A stretch of 64,000 nucleotides of DNA from Guptibacillus hwajinpoensis. Its GTDB lineage: Bacteria; Bacillota; Bacilli; Bacillales; Guptibacillaceae. Positions 23,940 to 32,767 of this stretch are shown piece by piece. The translations under genes and the position numbers were made by a program. The notes under the pieces were generated by a model, which did no database searches, was not told where the DNA came from, and saw only the letters and a program-made list of their open reading frames with translations. The DNA is taken from positions 1-64,000 of the forward strand of contig NZ_JAIVKU010000008.1 of assembly GCF_020524165.1 (NCBI RefSeq). Reading direction: 5' to 3'. Each line of letters begins with the position of its first letter. The first letter of the stretch is position 1.

Positions 23940-25703
23940 ATGAGTGAACAAAACACAGAGAAATCTGGATTTAAAGTAAAAGTTCAGCGGTTCGGGAGTT
24001 TTCTAAGCAGTATGATTATGCCGAATATTGGCGCGTTTATTGCTTGGGGACTGATTACGGCACTATTTATACCTACAGGATGGACGCCAAATGAGAGTTT
24101 AGCTGAGTTGGTAGGTCCAATGATTACTTACTTGCTGCCTCTATTAATTGGTTACACTGGAGGTAAAATTGTCCACGGTGGCCGAGGAGGAGTAGTTGGT
24201 GCCACAGCTACAATGGGTGTTATCGTCGGAGCAGATATTCCGATGTTCCTAGGCGCAATGGTTATGGGGCCACTTGGTGGGTACGCGATTAAGAAATTTG
24301 ATCAGGCGATCCATGGGAAAATCAAATCTGGTTTTGAAATGCTTGTTAATAACTTTTCAGCAGGTATCATCGGCGGTATTTTAACAATACTAGCATCTAT
24401 AGCAATTGGACCGGTTGTACTAGGTCTGAACAAAGCATTAGCAGCAGGAGTACAAGTGATTGTTGATGCAGGACTTCTACCTCTTGCAAGTATTCTAATT
24501 GAACCAGCGAAAGTACTATTTTTAAATAACGCCATTAACCATGGCATTTTGAGTCCGCTTGGTATTGAGCAAGCAGCTAATACTGGGAAATCAATTCTCT
24601 TTTTACTAGAATCAAACCCTGGTCCAGGTCTTGGAATTTTACTTGCATTTTGGTTTGCTGGAAAAGGAACTGCAAAACAAACTGCGCCTGGTGCAGCTAT
24701 CATTCATTTCTTTGGTGGTATTCATGAAATTTATTTCCCGTACATCTTAATGAAGCCAGCTCTTCTATTAGCAGCAATACTTGGTGGAATGAGTGGTGTC
24801 TTTACACTAACAATTTTCGGTGCTGGGCTTATTGCACCACCTTCACCAGGGAGTATCTTTGCTCTAATGATTATGACACCTCGTGGAGGGTATCTGGGTG
24901 TACTAGCAGGCGTTGTTGTGGCAACCGCTGTTTCCTTCCTTGTGGCATCCTTTATTCTTAAACGCTCAAAAGATAGCGGAGAAGATATTTCAGAAGCGAC
25001 TGAAAAAATGGAAGCAATGAAAGGTAAGAAAAGTAGCGTATCTTCTAACCTAAAAACGAATGTGGAAGAGCCAAAAGCAGAAGCATCTTCTTATGGCAAT
25101 ATCGCTAAAGTCGTTTTTGCATGCGATGCTGGAATGGGTTCAAGTGCAATGGGTGCATCCGTATTGCGTAACAAATTCAAAAAAGCTGGGTTAACAGACA
25201 TTGAGGTTACGAATACGTCAATTAGCAATCTACCTAATGATGCTGATCTAGTGATAACGCACCAGGATTTAACCGATCGTGCAAAGGATAAGCTTCCAGA
25301 ATCGAATCACATCTCGGTTAAAAACTTTATGAACAGTCCAAAATATGATGAGCTTGTATCTGAATTAACTTCTGCAGGTGAAGTAGCAGTGAAGCGAGAA
25401 GAACCAAAACAAGTGGATAATAACGAAATTAATAAAGTAGTCTTTGCCTGTGATGCTGGAATGGGATCAAGTGCAATGGGTGCGTCCGTTCTTCGTAACA
25501 AGTTCAAGAAAGCTGGTCTTCAGGACATTGAAGTGACGAATACATCGATCAGCAACTTACCTGATGACGCTGATTTAATTGTCACACACCAGGACCTAAC
25601 CGATCGGGCAAAAACAAAACGTCCTGATGCTGAGCATATTTCAGTGGCAAACTTTATGAACAGCCCGAAATACGAAGAGCTTGTTGATCGACTTAAAAAG
25701 TAG
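23940..25703 (+). CDS. mtlA: Mannitol PTS permease EIICB with two tandem EIIB domains
   Basis: Imports and phosphorylates mannitol. The EIIC membrane domain occupies about residues 1-345 (GGIHEIYFPYILMKP motif). After a linker, the EIIB domain appears twice: about 389-478 and 498-587, each with the phospho-cysteine motif FACDAGMGSSAMG (Cys395 and Cys504) and about 83 percent identical by eye. The 109-residue period explains the length of 587 against about 470-480 in B. subtilis. No EIIA domain is fused; that is mtlF. First gene of mtlA-mtlR-mtlF-mtlD. Confidence 0.95.
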   Translation: MSEQNTEKSGFKVKVQRFGSFLSSMIMPNIGAFIAWGLITALFIPTGWTPNESLAELVGPMITYLLPLLIGYTGGKIVHGGRGGVVGATATMGVIVGADIPMFLGAMVMGPLGGYAIKKFDQAIHGKIKSGFEMLVNNFSAGIIGGILTILASIAIGPVVLGLNKALAAGVQVIVDAGLLPLASILIEPAKVLFLNNAINHGILSPLGIEQAANTGKSILFLLESNPGPGLGILLAFWFAGKGTAKQTAPGAAIIHFFGGIHEIYFPYILMKPALLLAAILGGMSGVFTLTIFGAGLIAPPSPGSIFALMIMTPRGGYLGVLAGVVVATAVSFLVASFILKRSKDSGEDISEATEKMEAMKGKKSSVSSNLKTNVEEPKAEASSYGNIAKVVFACDAGMGSSAMGASVLRNKFKKAGLTDIEVTNTSISNLPNDADLVITHQDLTDRAKDKLPESNHISVKNFMNSPKYDELVSELTSAGEVAVKREEPKQVDNNEINKVVFACDAGMGSSAMGASVLRNKFKKAGLQDIEVTNTSISNLPDDADLIVTHQDLTDRAKTKRPDAEHISVANFMNSPKYEELVDRLKK

Positions 25704-25730
25704 GTATAGCCAGAATTCGAGGTGAACCAT

Positions 25731-27854
25731 GTGTTTATTTCAGCAAGGGAACGAAGAATTCTTCATCTTCTGTTAGAGAGTAATGACTATTATACGGTTA
25801 AGGGGATCGCTCAAGAACTTGAGGTAAGCGAACGAACGGTTCACCGTGATTTAGTAGGCGTAGAGGATATCCTTACTCAGTATGATTTAACCTTAAACAA
25901 GAAAGCTGGAGTTGGGGTTCAAATTGATGGTGAAGCGTTCAACCGAAATGAGTTGAAAAGCTATTTGGTTGATCTAAACATTACCGAGTACACGCAACAA
26001 GAAAGGGAGACGCTGATTCTATGCAAGTTGCTAGAATCAGCTGATCCTATTAAATTAATTGGTTTAGCGAATGACTTGCGAGTAACGGTTGCTACAGTCA
26101 GTCATGATTTAGACAAAGCGGAAGAATGGCTACAAAGAATGCAGCTTTCATTAATAAGAAGGCGGGGGTATGGCGTGCAGGTTGAAGGGACTGAAGCCCT
26201 GAAGAGGCACGCCATGAGCTCCCTGCTTGCTTCTGAGTTCAATGATTCAGACTTTTTTACGTTGTTAAAGAAGTCGATTCAAAAGAAAACGCAAGGCAAT
26301 GTTCTCGAATCTGCTTCCGAGCGATTACTAGGTTTAGTTGATCGAGATAAGCTCTTAAAGGTTGAGACAATCGTTGATGATATAAACAATGATTTACCAT
26401 ACATGATCGCTGATAGCGCATATATTGGTTTAATTGTGCATCTGACTCTGGCTGTTGAGCGTATTCAAAAGGGTGAAAAGATCGAGATTGATGAAGAGTA
26501 TTTAAGCACACTTAAGAATACGAAGGAGTTTGGTTTTGCTAAAATAACCGCTATAAAGCTTGAAGAATCTTTTAGTGTCTTAATACCTGAAGCTGAGATC
26601 GGTTATATTACCATGCATTTGCGTGGAGCGAAATTAAGAAATACTGGACACTATTATTTAGAAGAAGCAAATTATCCGATTCTCGTTAAAACAAAGGAGT
26701 TAATCCGCTATGTAGATCAGCGTCTCAATGCGGATTTAGAAACAAACGAATCACTTTTAGAGGGTTTAGTGACGCATCTTGGTCCTGCTACACATCGCGT
26801 TAGGCAGAACATGAATATTCATAATCCGCTACTTACAAAAATTAAAGCAGATTACGCTGATTTATTCCAATTGCTTGAAGAAGCGTTAAAAGAAATTTTC
26901 CCGGGAGTTTCTATTCCTGATGAAGAAGTTGGTTTTCTCGTTCTGCACTTTGGTTCAGCTCTTGAGGGCCGCTTTCAACATAACGAAGTGAATGTTCTTG
27001 CCGTATGTTCAAGTGGCATCGGAACATCTAAAATGCTGGCGACTCGGTTGAAACAGGAATTGCCAGAAATCCAAACGGTCAAAAGTGCTTCACTATTAGA
27101 TTTACAAGATGAAAGCCCCGAGAACTATGATCTGATTGTTTCGACGATTCCTCTCCCTGAATATGAAGGTGAGTATATAAAAGTAAATCCTTTTTTAACG
27201 GAGGAAGAGGCTACACGTATTCGCTCGACACTTCAAAAGAAGTCGATGATGAAAAAAAGAAGCATAGTTGAAAAGCCTAAGGCCGAGAAGGAATTTTTAT
27301 TTCATTCAAACGATGAAGCAAGTACCTGGTTTCGTAAGGTTGAGTTATATAGCAAGACTGCAGCTTCAATAGTAGAATTATTCCGAGTAAATCAAACTCA
27401 ACACAAAGAGGTAGAGAAGCTGTTAGAGGAAGAGTGTAGACGTCTAGAAACAGTTAATGCTATTAACCATTCTTCAGAGGTTAAAGATGCACTTCTGAAG
27501 CGCGAGGCCATTAGTGGGGTGGGCATTCCCGAGACGTCACTTGCATTGTTCCATTCGCGAACACCTGAAGTGAAGAAGCCGGTGTTTACAATTGTGCGAT
27601 TAATGGAACCTATTCAGAGACAGGCAATGGATGGGTCGGTCATTGAAATGGACACTGTTCTTTTACAATTGGCACCAGAAGAATTGCCTATGGAAAGCAT
27701 TGAGATCATGAGTTACATTAGCTCGCTGATCATTGAATCAAATGAAAGTATCGTCCTTTTTTCGGAGAGCAATCAAGAGTCAATTGGATTGTACCTTGCA
27801 AACAAAATGAAAAGTTACGTAGAAAAACAATTAGGATTTAAAGGAGACGATTAA
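25731..27854 (+). CDS. mtlR: Mannitol operon transcriptional activator MtlR
   Basis: PTS-controlled activator of 707 residues. Order: two N-terminal helix-turn-helix regions (about 1-160), PRD1 (about 185-290, VHLTLAVER and MHLRGAK histidines), PRD2 (about 300-410, THLGPATHR and LHFGSALE), an EIIB-like domain with VCSSGIGTSKM (Cys near 424), and a C-terminal EIIA-like domain with LFHSRTPE. Phosphorylation of these sites tunes activity. The GTG at 25731 has GAGGTG six bases before it; the GTG at 25722 has no SD. Between mtlA and mtlF, as in Geobacillus. Confidence 0.95.
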   Translation: MFISARERRILHLLLESNDYYTVKGIAQELEVSERTVHRDLVGVEDILTQYDLTLNKKAGVGVQIDGEAFNRNELKSYLVDLNITEYTQQERETLILCKLLESADPIKLIGLANDLRVTVATVSHDLDKAEEWLQRMQLSLIRRRGYGVQVEGTEALKRHAMSSLLASEFNDSDFFTLLKKSIQKKTQGNVLESASERLLGLVDRDKLLKVETIVDDINNDLPYMIADSAYIGLIVHLTLAVERIQKGEKIEIDEEYLSTLKNTKEFGFAKITAIKLEESFSVLIPEAEIGYITMHLRGAKLRNTGHYYLEEANYPILVKTKELIRYVDQRLNADLETNESLLEGLVTHLGPATHRVRQNMNIHNPLLTKIKADYADLFQLLEEALKEIFPGVSIPDEEVGFLVLHFGSALEGRFQHNEVNVLAVCSSGIGTSKMLATRLKQELPEIQTVKSASLLDLQDESPENYDLIVSTIPLPEYEGEYIKVNPFLTEEEATRIRSTLQKKSMMKKRSIVEKPKAEKEFLFHSNDEASTWFRKVELYSKTAASIVELFRVNQTQHKEVEKLLEEECRRLETVNAINHSSEVKDALLKREAISGVGIPETSLALFHSRTPEVKKPVFTIVRLMEPIQRQAMDGSVIEMDTVLLQLAPEELPMESIEIMSYISSLIIESNESIVLFSESNQESIGLYLANKMKSYVEKQLGFKGDD

Positions 27855-27855
27855 A

Positions 27856-28293
27856 ATGGCAAAAGAAATTCTATCAACGGAAAACGTATTACTAAATGAA
27901 ACGGCTGCAACAAAGGAAGAGGCTATCCGCATGGCTGGTCAAATTCTTGTAGACAACGGATACGTAGATGAAAGCTACCTTGAACAAATGCAAGAACGTG
28001 AAAAGATCACAACGACTTACATGGGCAACTCTGTGGCTATTCCCCATGGCACGGAGGATGCTAAGAAAGCTGTGAAGCATTCTGGACTATCGATCATCCA
28101 ATTGCGAGAAGGCGTCGATTTCGGAGACGGCAATATTGCGAAGATTATCATTGGGATTGCTGGTAAAGATAATGAACACTTAGAGATCCTTTCTCAAATT
28201 GCCATTGTTTGTTCTGAAGAAGAAAATGTAGAAGAGTTGATTCAAGCGGATTCCAAAGAAACGTTAATCTCAATGTTTAACGAGGTGAATTAA
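27856..28293 (+). CDS. mtlF: Mannitol-specific PTS EIIA component
   Basis: 145-residue cytosolic EIIA that passes phosphate from HPr to the EIIB of MtlA. The phosphorylated His64 sits in NSVAIPHGTEDAK. The SD AAAGGAG lies inside the end of mtlR and the genes are one base apart, so translation is coupled. With MtlA carrying two EIIB domains, this single EIIA would have to serve both. Confidence 0.96.
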   Translation: MAKEILSTENVLLNETAATKEEAIRMAGQILVDNGYVDESYLEQMQEREKITTTYMGNSVAIPHGTEDAKKAVKHSGLSIIQLREGVDFGDGNIAKIIIGIAGKDNEHLEILSQIAIVCSEEENVEELIQADSKETLISMFNEVN

Positions 28294-28295
28294 TC

Positions 28296-29447
28296 ATGCT
28301 TGCCGTTCATTTTGGTGCTGGAAATATAGGAAGAGGTTTTATTGGAAAGCTTCTTTCTCAATCAGGATATGAAGTATGCTTCGTAGATATCAATGAGACT
28401 GTGATTAACGAGCTTAATGAACGAAATCGCTATACGGTTGAAATACTAGGTCAGGATAAGGAGCAAATTGCTATTGAAGGTGTGAGAGGTATTAACAGCC
28501 AACAAAATCCTGAGGCAGTGGTCGATGCGATCTATCAAGCTGACCTTATTACGACCGCAGTTGGTCCGACCGTATTGAAATTAATTTCTTCAGCTATTAA
28601 AGAAGGCATTTCAAAACGTATCGCAGATGGAAGAGATCCCGTTAATGTGATTGCATGTGAAAATATGATCGGTGGCAGTACAATGCTTCGAAATGCTGTG
28701 GAAGAAAAAATGGGTGCAGGAGAACGTCAAGTGCTTGATCAGTACGCTGGCTTCCCAGATGCAGCAGTGGATCGTATTGTTCCGAATCAAACTCATGAAG
28801 ATCCGTTAATGGTTGCGGTCGAACCTTTCTATGAATGGGTGGTCGACCAAACCATGATGGCTGGAGAGGTTCCTGATATTGCTGGCCTTACGTACGTTCA
28901 AGATCTTGCTCCTTACATTGAGCGGAAGCTGTTCACAGTTAACACAGGCCACGCAATGACAGCTTATCTTGGTTATCAAGCTGGGTATGAGACGATTAAA
29001 GAAGCACTAGACACCGAAGATATCTATCATGATGTCAAGAAAGCACTTGAAGAATCTGGTGAATTGCTTCAACATAAGCATGGTTTTGAAAAAGAGGCAC
29101 ATGAGGCTTACATTACAAAAATTCTTGGTCGTTTTCTAAATCCACATCTAGTGGATGAAGTGACTCGCGTTGGACGAGCTCCAATACGTAAAATTGGACC
29201 TAACGATCGCCTTGTTGGTCCAGCACGTCAGCTTGCAGAATTAAATAAAGAACCAAACTATCTTGCAAAAGGAATTGCAGCAGCATTACGATTCGATCCC
29301 TCAGAAGATGAAGATGCAGTTAAGATTCAGAGCAAAATCAAGAATGAGGGTCTTTCAAGTGCGATTACTGCTTTTACAGGCGTCAACGAGGAAGAAATTT
29401 TGTTTGATTTAATTAGCAAGCACTATAAAGAAATGGCGCTCAGCTAA
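28296..29447 (+). CDS. mtlD: Mannitol-1-phosphate 5-dehydrogenase
   Basis: Oxidises mannitol-1-phosphate to fructose-6-phosphate with NAD. 383 residues, normal. The N-terminal nucleotide-binding loop is FGAGNIGRGFIG; the catalytic region KLFTVNTGHAMTAYLG (with Lys and His) is typical of polyol-specific long-chain dehydrogenases. Two bases separate it from mtlF. Last gene of the operon; a strong terminator follows. Confidence 0.97.
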   Translation: MLAVHFGAGNIGRGFIGKLLSQSGYEVCFVDINETVINELNERNRYTVEILGQDKEQIAIEGVRGINSQQNPEAVVDAIYQADLITTAVGPTVLKLISSAIKEGISKRIADGRDPVNVIACENMIGGSTMLRNAVEEKMGAGERQVLDQYAGFPDAAVDRIVPNQTHEDPLMVAVEPFYEWVVDQTMMAGEVPDIAGLTYVQDLAPYIERKLFTVNTGHAMTAYLGYQAGYETIKEALDTEDIYHDVKKALEESGELLQHKHGFEKEAHEAYITKILGRFLNPHLVDEVTRVGRAPIRKIGPNDRLVGPARQLAELNKEPNYLAKGIAAALRFDPSEDEDAVKIQSKIKNEGLSSAITAFTGVNEEEILFDLISKHYKEMALS

Positions 29448-29451
29448 TGGC

Positions 29452-29486
29452 AAGGAGAAGCTCGTATGGAGCTTCTCCTTTTTTTT
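29452..29486 (+). terminator. Terminator of the mannitol operon
   Basis: A stem GGAGAAGCTC / GAGCTTCTCC is followed by eight Ts. Confidence 0.92.
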
Positions 29487-29604
29487 GAGGAATTCGTATA
29501 TTTTTGTTACGATTTTGCATTAAGACTTGTGCCAGCTTCAATACAATTCTACTATTAGGGTATGACAAGAGTCATATCCATTTTTAATGGGAAGGGGAAC
29601 ACGC

Positions 29605-29934
29605 ATGTTTAATATTTTATTACAGTCTCATTCAGGATCATGGGCGATCCTTGTTTTGCTTTTAGTGATTAGTTTTTTTGCACCTAAGCAAAAGATTTCG
29701 CTGATGATTCAACGCTTATTTTATCTGATTATGCTTGGTACAGGTATCGGGATGCTCTTTATCCTTGGTTTTCCACTGATTTATGTCCTAAAAGGAATTC
29801 TGGCCATTGTGTTAATCGGGGTTATGGAAATGATTGTAGGGAGAAGAAAACGCGCTGAATCAACAAAAATGCTTTGGGTTGCGTGTATTGTTCTTATTTT
29901 AGTAATTATCTCGATCGGGTACAACTGGATTTAA
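29605..29934 (+). CDS. yisL: UPF0344 membrane protein, YisL-like
   Basis: 109-residue protein with four predicted transmembrane helices and short loops. The N-terminal HSGSWAILVLLLVISFF and the middle QRLFYLIMLGTGIGML match the YisL family (DUF1516), whose function is unknown. The ATG at 29605 has GGAAGGGG upstream; the ATG at 29587 lies before that SD and is rejected. Single gene between two terminators. Confidence 0.8.
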   Translation: MFNILLQSHSGSWAILVLLLVISFFAPKQKISLMIQRLFYLIMLGTGIGMLFILGFPLIYVLKGILAIVLIGVMEMIVGRRKRAESTKMLWVACIVLILVIISIGYNWI

Positions 29935-29938
29935 TACG

Positions 29939-29976
29939 AAAAAGCGACGTTCCGTTTATGGGACGTCGCTTTTTTA
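29939..29976 (+). terminator. Terminator of the yisL-like gene
   Basis: Stem AAAAGCGACGT..CC / GG.ACGTCGCTTTT with trailing Ts. Confidence 0.88.
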
Positions 29977-30010
29977 GGTTTTTTCTATATTTTTCGGGCC
30001 TAAAGGGTCT

Positions 30011-30389
30011 CTTTTGCTTTTGATACATCTAGCTGCAGGGACCAGCCTCTCGATCGCTTCACCTCATAAAATGCACACAAAGACCGTGTGCTTTTTATGA
30101 GGTTCCAGCGCTTGTCGAGGCTAAACGGTCACTTCCGCTTTTGTTTCATCTAGCTGCAGGGCCCCAGTCCCTCGATCGCTTCACCACATGAAATGAACAC
30201 AAAGGGCGTGTTCTTTTCATATGGCTCCAGCGCTTGTCGGGCCTCCAGGACCCTTCCGCTTTTGTTTCATCCAGCTACAGTGACCAGCCTCTCGATCGCT
30301 TCACCTCATAAAATGCACACAAAGACCGTGTGCTTTTTATGAGGTTCCAGCGCTTGTCGAGGCTAAACGGTCACTTCCGCTTTTGTTAT
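30011..30389. repeat. Three tandem ~120-bp structured repeats
   Basis: Units recur with a period of 120-122 bp (landmark CGATCGCTTCACC.CAT at 30051, 30173, 30293). Units 1 and 3 are identical over about 105 bp; unit 2 differs. Each holds a long hairpin, for example CCTCATAAAA.GCACAC / GTGTGC.TTTTATGAGG (30062-30102), enclosed by further pairing arms (GACC.GCCTC with GAGGC..GGTC, CGCTTCACC with GGTTCCAGCG). Unit 2 changes both sides of the stem together. The last unit ends at the stop codon of the minus-strand thioesterase gene. A related pair lies at 61184-61402. Confidence 0.9.
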
Positions 30390-30898
30390 TCCCAGGGTTT
30401 TTCTGTGGTTAACAGGCCGGCTAGTTCTTTACTGGCTTGTCTGTGTTCTTTTCGTTTTTCTGCTCTTGCTGGTGCTGTTTCGTGTAGGTTTTTTTCTTCT
30501 TCTGATTCAGGAATTACTTTTGGAACGGATATTGGTTTTTTATTTTCATCCAAGGCTACAAATGTAAGAAAGGCTGTTGCTCCGATATGTCGTTCACCTG
30601 ATAGGAGATGTTCCGCAATAACTTTTACGAAAACTTCCATGGAAGACTTTCCAGTGAACGTCACATAGGCTTCAAGACAAACAGAGTCGTCTGGGGTAAT
30701 GGGATGTAAAAAGTCAACAGAGTCAGTGGAGGCTGTGACAACTTCACTCCGACAGTGACGCATAGCTGCAATTGAGGCAATATCATCAATGTCTCTCATC
30801 AGCTGACCACCAAATAAAGTGTTATGGTTATTTGTTGCTTCTGGGAATACGTGGCTTGTTTTCACGACACGTGATTCACGAATATATTTAGATTCCAT
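30386..30898 (-). CDS. Acyl-CoA thioesterase, hotdog fold (YkhA-like)
   Basis: 170-residue hot-dog-fold thioesterase that hydrolyses acyl-CoA. The core NNHNTLFGGQLMRDIDDIA with the catalytic-region Asn/Asp, followed by TASTDSVDFLHPI, is typical of the YkhA/BACH group. A charged tail of about 45 residues ends the protein. SD GGAGAG lies before the ATG. Transcription runs into the triple repeat, which would therefore form its 3' end. Confidence 0.9.
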   Translation of the reverse strand: MESKYIRESRVVKTSHVFPEATNNHNTLFGGQLMRDIDDIASIAAMRHCRSEVVTASTDSVDFLHPITPDDSVCLEAYVTFTGKSSMEVFVKVIAEHLLSGERHIGATAFLTFVALDENKKPISVPKVIPESEEEKNLHETAPARAEKRKEHRQASKELAGLLTTEKPWE

Positions 30899-30961
30899 GT
30901 TTGTCTCTCCTTAGTATGCTTTTCTTGTAGTCTATCTTTACTATGCCCTTGATTGAAAGCT

Positions 30962-30997
30962 GAAAAACCTCTCTCTTTATGAAAAGCGAAGGAGGTT
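30962..30997 (-). terminator. Terminator of the arylamine N-acetyltransferase gene
   Basis: Read on the minus strand: AACCTC...GAGGTT stem directly after the stop codon, followed by Ts. Confidence 0.75.
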
Positions 30998-31730
30998 ATG
31001 TGAAATAGCTATCATATAAATGATGCCATTCATTTTCGTTTACATCAAAAACTGTTTTTTGATTATTCTTCGTGATAATAAGTGCATCTTTTGTTAGCGT
31101 GATTCTGCCATCGTTTGTCTCAATTGTGACTAACGTATGATTGGCAAATGGTGAATGAGGATTTGTTTGAATAAAAGTGCTTAATGGTTCATACTCACTC
31201 AGCGTTCGAGGTTCAGTAGAAAAACGAATTTGAGTCTTCCATCCTTTACTTAGAGCTTGTTGGAGATCATATATTTTTTTTGTATGCTGAACCATTCGAT
31301 AGCGATGAAAGCCATCATTAACGATCTCCCCTGAAAGAGGAATTGGAATGTGACTTGAGTTTCCGAATCCTACATCTGCTAAGTAAGTTGTTTCTTCAAT
31401 TTTGACAAGGTTCGTTAAATGGGTATTTTCTTTCCCCCATGTGTTTTCATCGATTGCGACAGTCCCTGTAATCAAAGTAGTTGTAAATCCAAGTTGCGTA
31501 AGAAGCCAGTTAAAAAGCGGGTTTAGCTCGAAGCAAAGTCCACCGCGCTTCTTTTTTATGATTTTGTCATACATTTTTTCACGATTTAAATCGATCCGTT
31601 TTTTTTGAGAAATATCAAGGTTTTCAAAGGGGATACGGAGCATGTGATTTCGCTGAAGTAACTGAAGAGAATGAAGGTCCACCTGCACATGGTTTATGTT
31701 CACTCGCTCTAAATAACTCTCCACATTCAT
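30996..31730 (-). CDS. Arylamine N-acetyltransferase
   Basis: 244-residue NAT that moves acetyl from acetyl-CoA to arylamines or hydrazines. The Cys-His-Asp triad is clear: Cys66 in RGGLCFELN, His104 in NTHLTNLV and Asp119 in LADVGFG. Length is a little below the usual 260-280. SD AAAGGAG lies before the ATG. It probably acts in detoxification or in secondary metabolism; the natural substrate is unknown. Confidence 0.92.
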   Translation of the reverse strand: MNVESYLERVNINHVQVDLHSLQLLQRNHMLRIPFENLDISQKKRIDLNREKMYDKIIKKKRGGLCFELNPLFNWLLTQLGFTTTLITGTVAIDENTWGKENTHLTNLVKIEETTYLADVGFGNSSHIPIPLSGEIVNDGFHRYRMVQHTKKIYDLQQALSKGWKTQIRFSTEPRTLSEYEPLSTFIQTNPHSPFANHTLVTIETNDGRITLTKDALIITKNNQKTVFDVNENEWHHLYDSYFT

Positions 31731-31853
31731 ACATAAACTCCTTTCTCTTCTGTTTCTATTTTCATGCAGATCCCTTGCAAAAGCAATAAATTGACCTCTC
31801 CATTCATGAAGTATTTTCCTTAGGGGATACTAAAAGAAAAAGGGTGTGAGAGT

Positions 31854-32618
31854 GTGAAAAAGTGGGTTTATGTATTGTTATTGCTTATGCTCGTTCCGGT
31901 TCAAGTATCGGCAGAAGAGAACAGGGAGCTCGCCATCGTGATTGATGATTTTGGAAATGATATGGGGGGGACGGAAGAGATGCTACGACTTCCTGTCACC
32001 TTAACTGTTGCCATCATGCCATTTCTGGAAACGACAGAAAAAGATGCAGAAGAAGCGCATAAATTTGGTCATGAAGTAATTGTGCATATTCCGATGGAGC
32101 CATTGAAAGGAAAGAAGAGTTGGTTGGGACCAGGCGCGATTACAACGGACTTGTCTGATGAAGAAATTGAGAAGCGTGTAAAGGCTGCAATAGACGCTGT
32201 GCCTCATGCAGTTGGTATGAATCATCATATGGGGTCGAAAGCGACAGCTGATGAAAGAGTGATGAGGATTGTTCTTGAAGTATGTCGAGAAAATGGTCTC
32301 TATTATTTAGATAGCAAAACCACAGGGAGCAGCGTTATTCCAGAGCTAGCAGATGAAATTGGGGTACCTTATCTTGAAAACGAACTCTTCTTTGATGATG
32401 TATACACAATTCAGCATATGAGTAAGAAGGCTCAAGAACTTGCGAAAAAGCTTAAAGATGACCAAGCTCATATCGCGATCGGTCATGTGGGGATAGCCGG
32501 AGAGAAAATGGTGGCGGTGTTAAACGAATTTATTCCAATGTATAAGAGTGAAGCGGTGATTGTGCCACTATCTCAAATGATTCCAGGATTTGAAATGATT
32601 GATGAGAGCATGCCTTAG
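31854..32618 (+). CDS. Exported divergent polysaccharide deacetylase (YibQ-like)
   Basis: 254-residue protein with a cleavable signal peptide (KKWVYVLLLLMLVPVQVSA). The mature part matches the divergent polysaccharide deacetylase family (YibQ): IVIDDFGNDMGGTEEMLRLP, VTLTVAIMPF, HEVIVHIPMEP, GMNHHMGS and AHIAIGHVG. The fold is that of carbohydrate esterases but activity is uncharacterised. The start is GTG with a weak AGGGTG SD. Divergent from the NAT gene. Confidence 0.85.
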   Translation: MKKWVYVLLLLMLVPVQVSAEENRELAIVIDDFGNDMGGTEEMLRLPVTLTVAIMPFLETTEKDAEEAHKFGHEVIVHIPMEPLKGKKSWLGPGAITTDLSDEEIEKRVKAAIDAVPHAVGMNHHMGSKATADERVMRIVLEVCRENGLYYLDSKTTGSSVIPELADEIGVPYLENELFFDDVYTIQHMSKKAQELAKKLKDDQAHIAIGHVGIAGEKMVAVLNEFIPMYKSEAVIVPLSQMIPGFEMIDESMP

Positions 32619-32690
32619 AAAGAAAATCGCCATAACAAAATGCAAACTACTAGCGTTAAATAAACGTTTGTTTAATTTTATTGACTTACA

Positions 32691-32723
32691 AAAAACGCCT
32701 CTTCATTTGAGGAGGCGTTTTTA
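32691..32723 (+). terminator. Terminator after the deacetylase-like gene
   Basis: Stem AAACGCCTCTTC / GAGGAGGCGTTT with loop ATTT and trailing Ts. It sits between convergent genes; the A-run upstream lets it work in both directions. Confidence 0.85.
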
Positions 32724-32767
32724 TGTATTTTTTAAAAAAAGGAATAGATTTCGAATAGGAGTACTAC

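Noticed and set aside
30011..30389. CRISPR array
   Set aside because: Units are about 120 bp without spacers and contain hairpins; no cas genes nearby.
30330..30668. 112-residue + strand frame across the repeat and thioesterase
   Set aside because: It is the antisense shadow of the thioesterase gene and part of the repeat.
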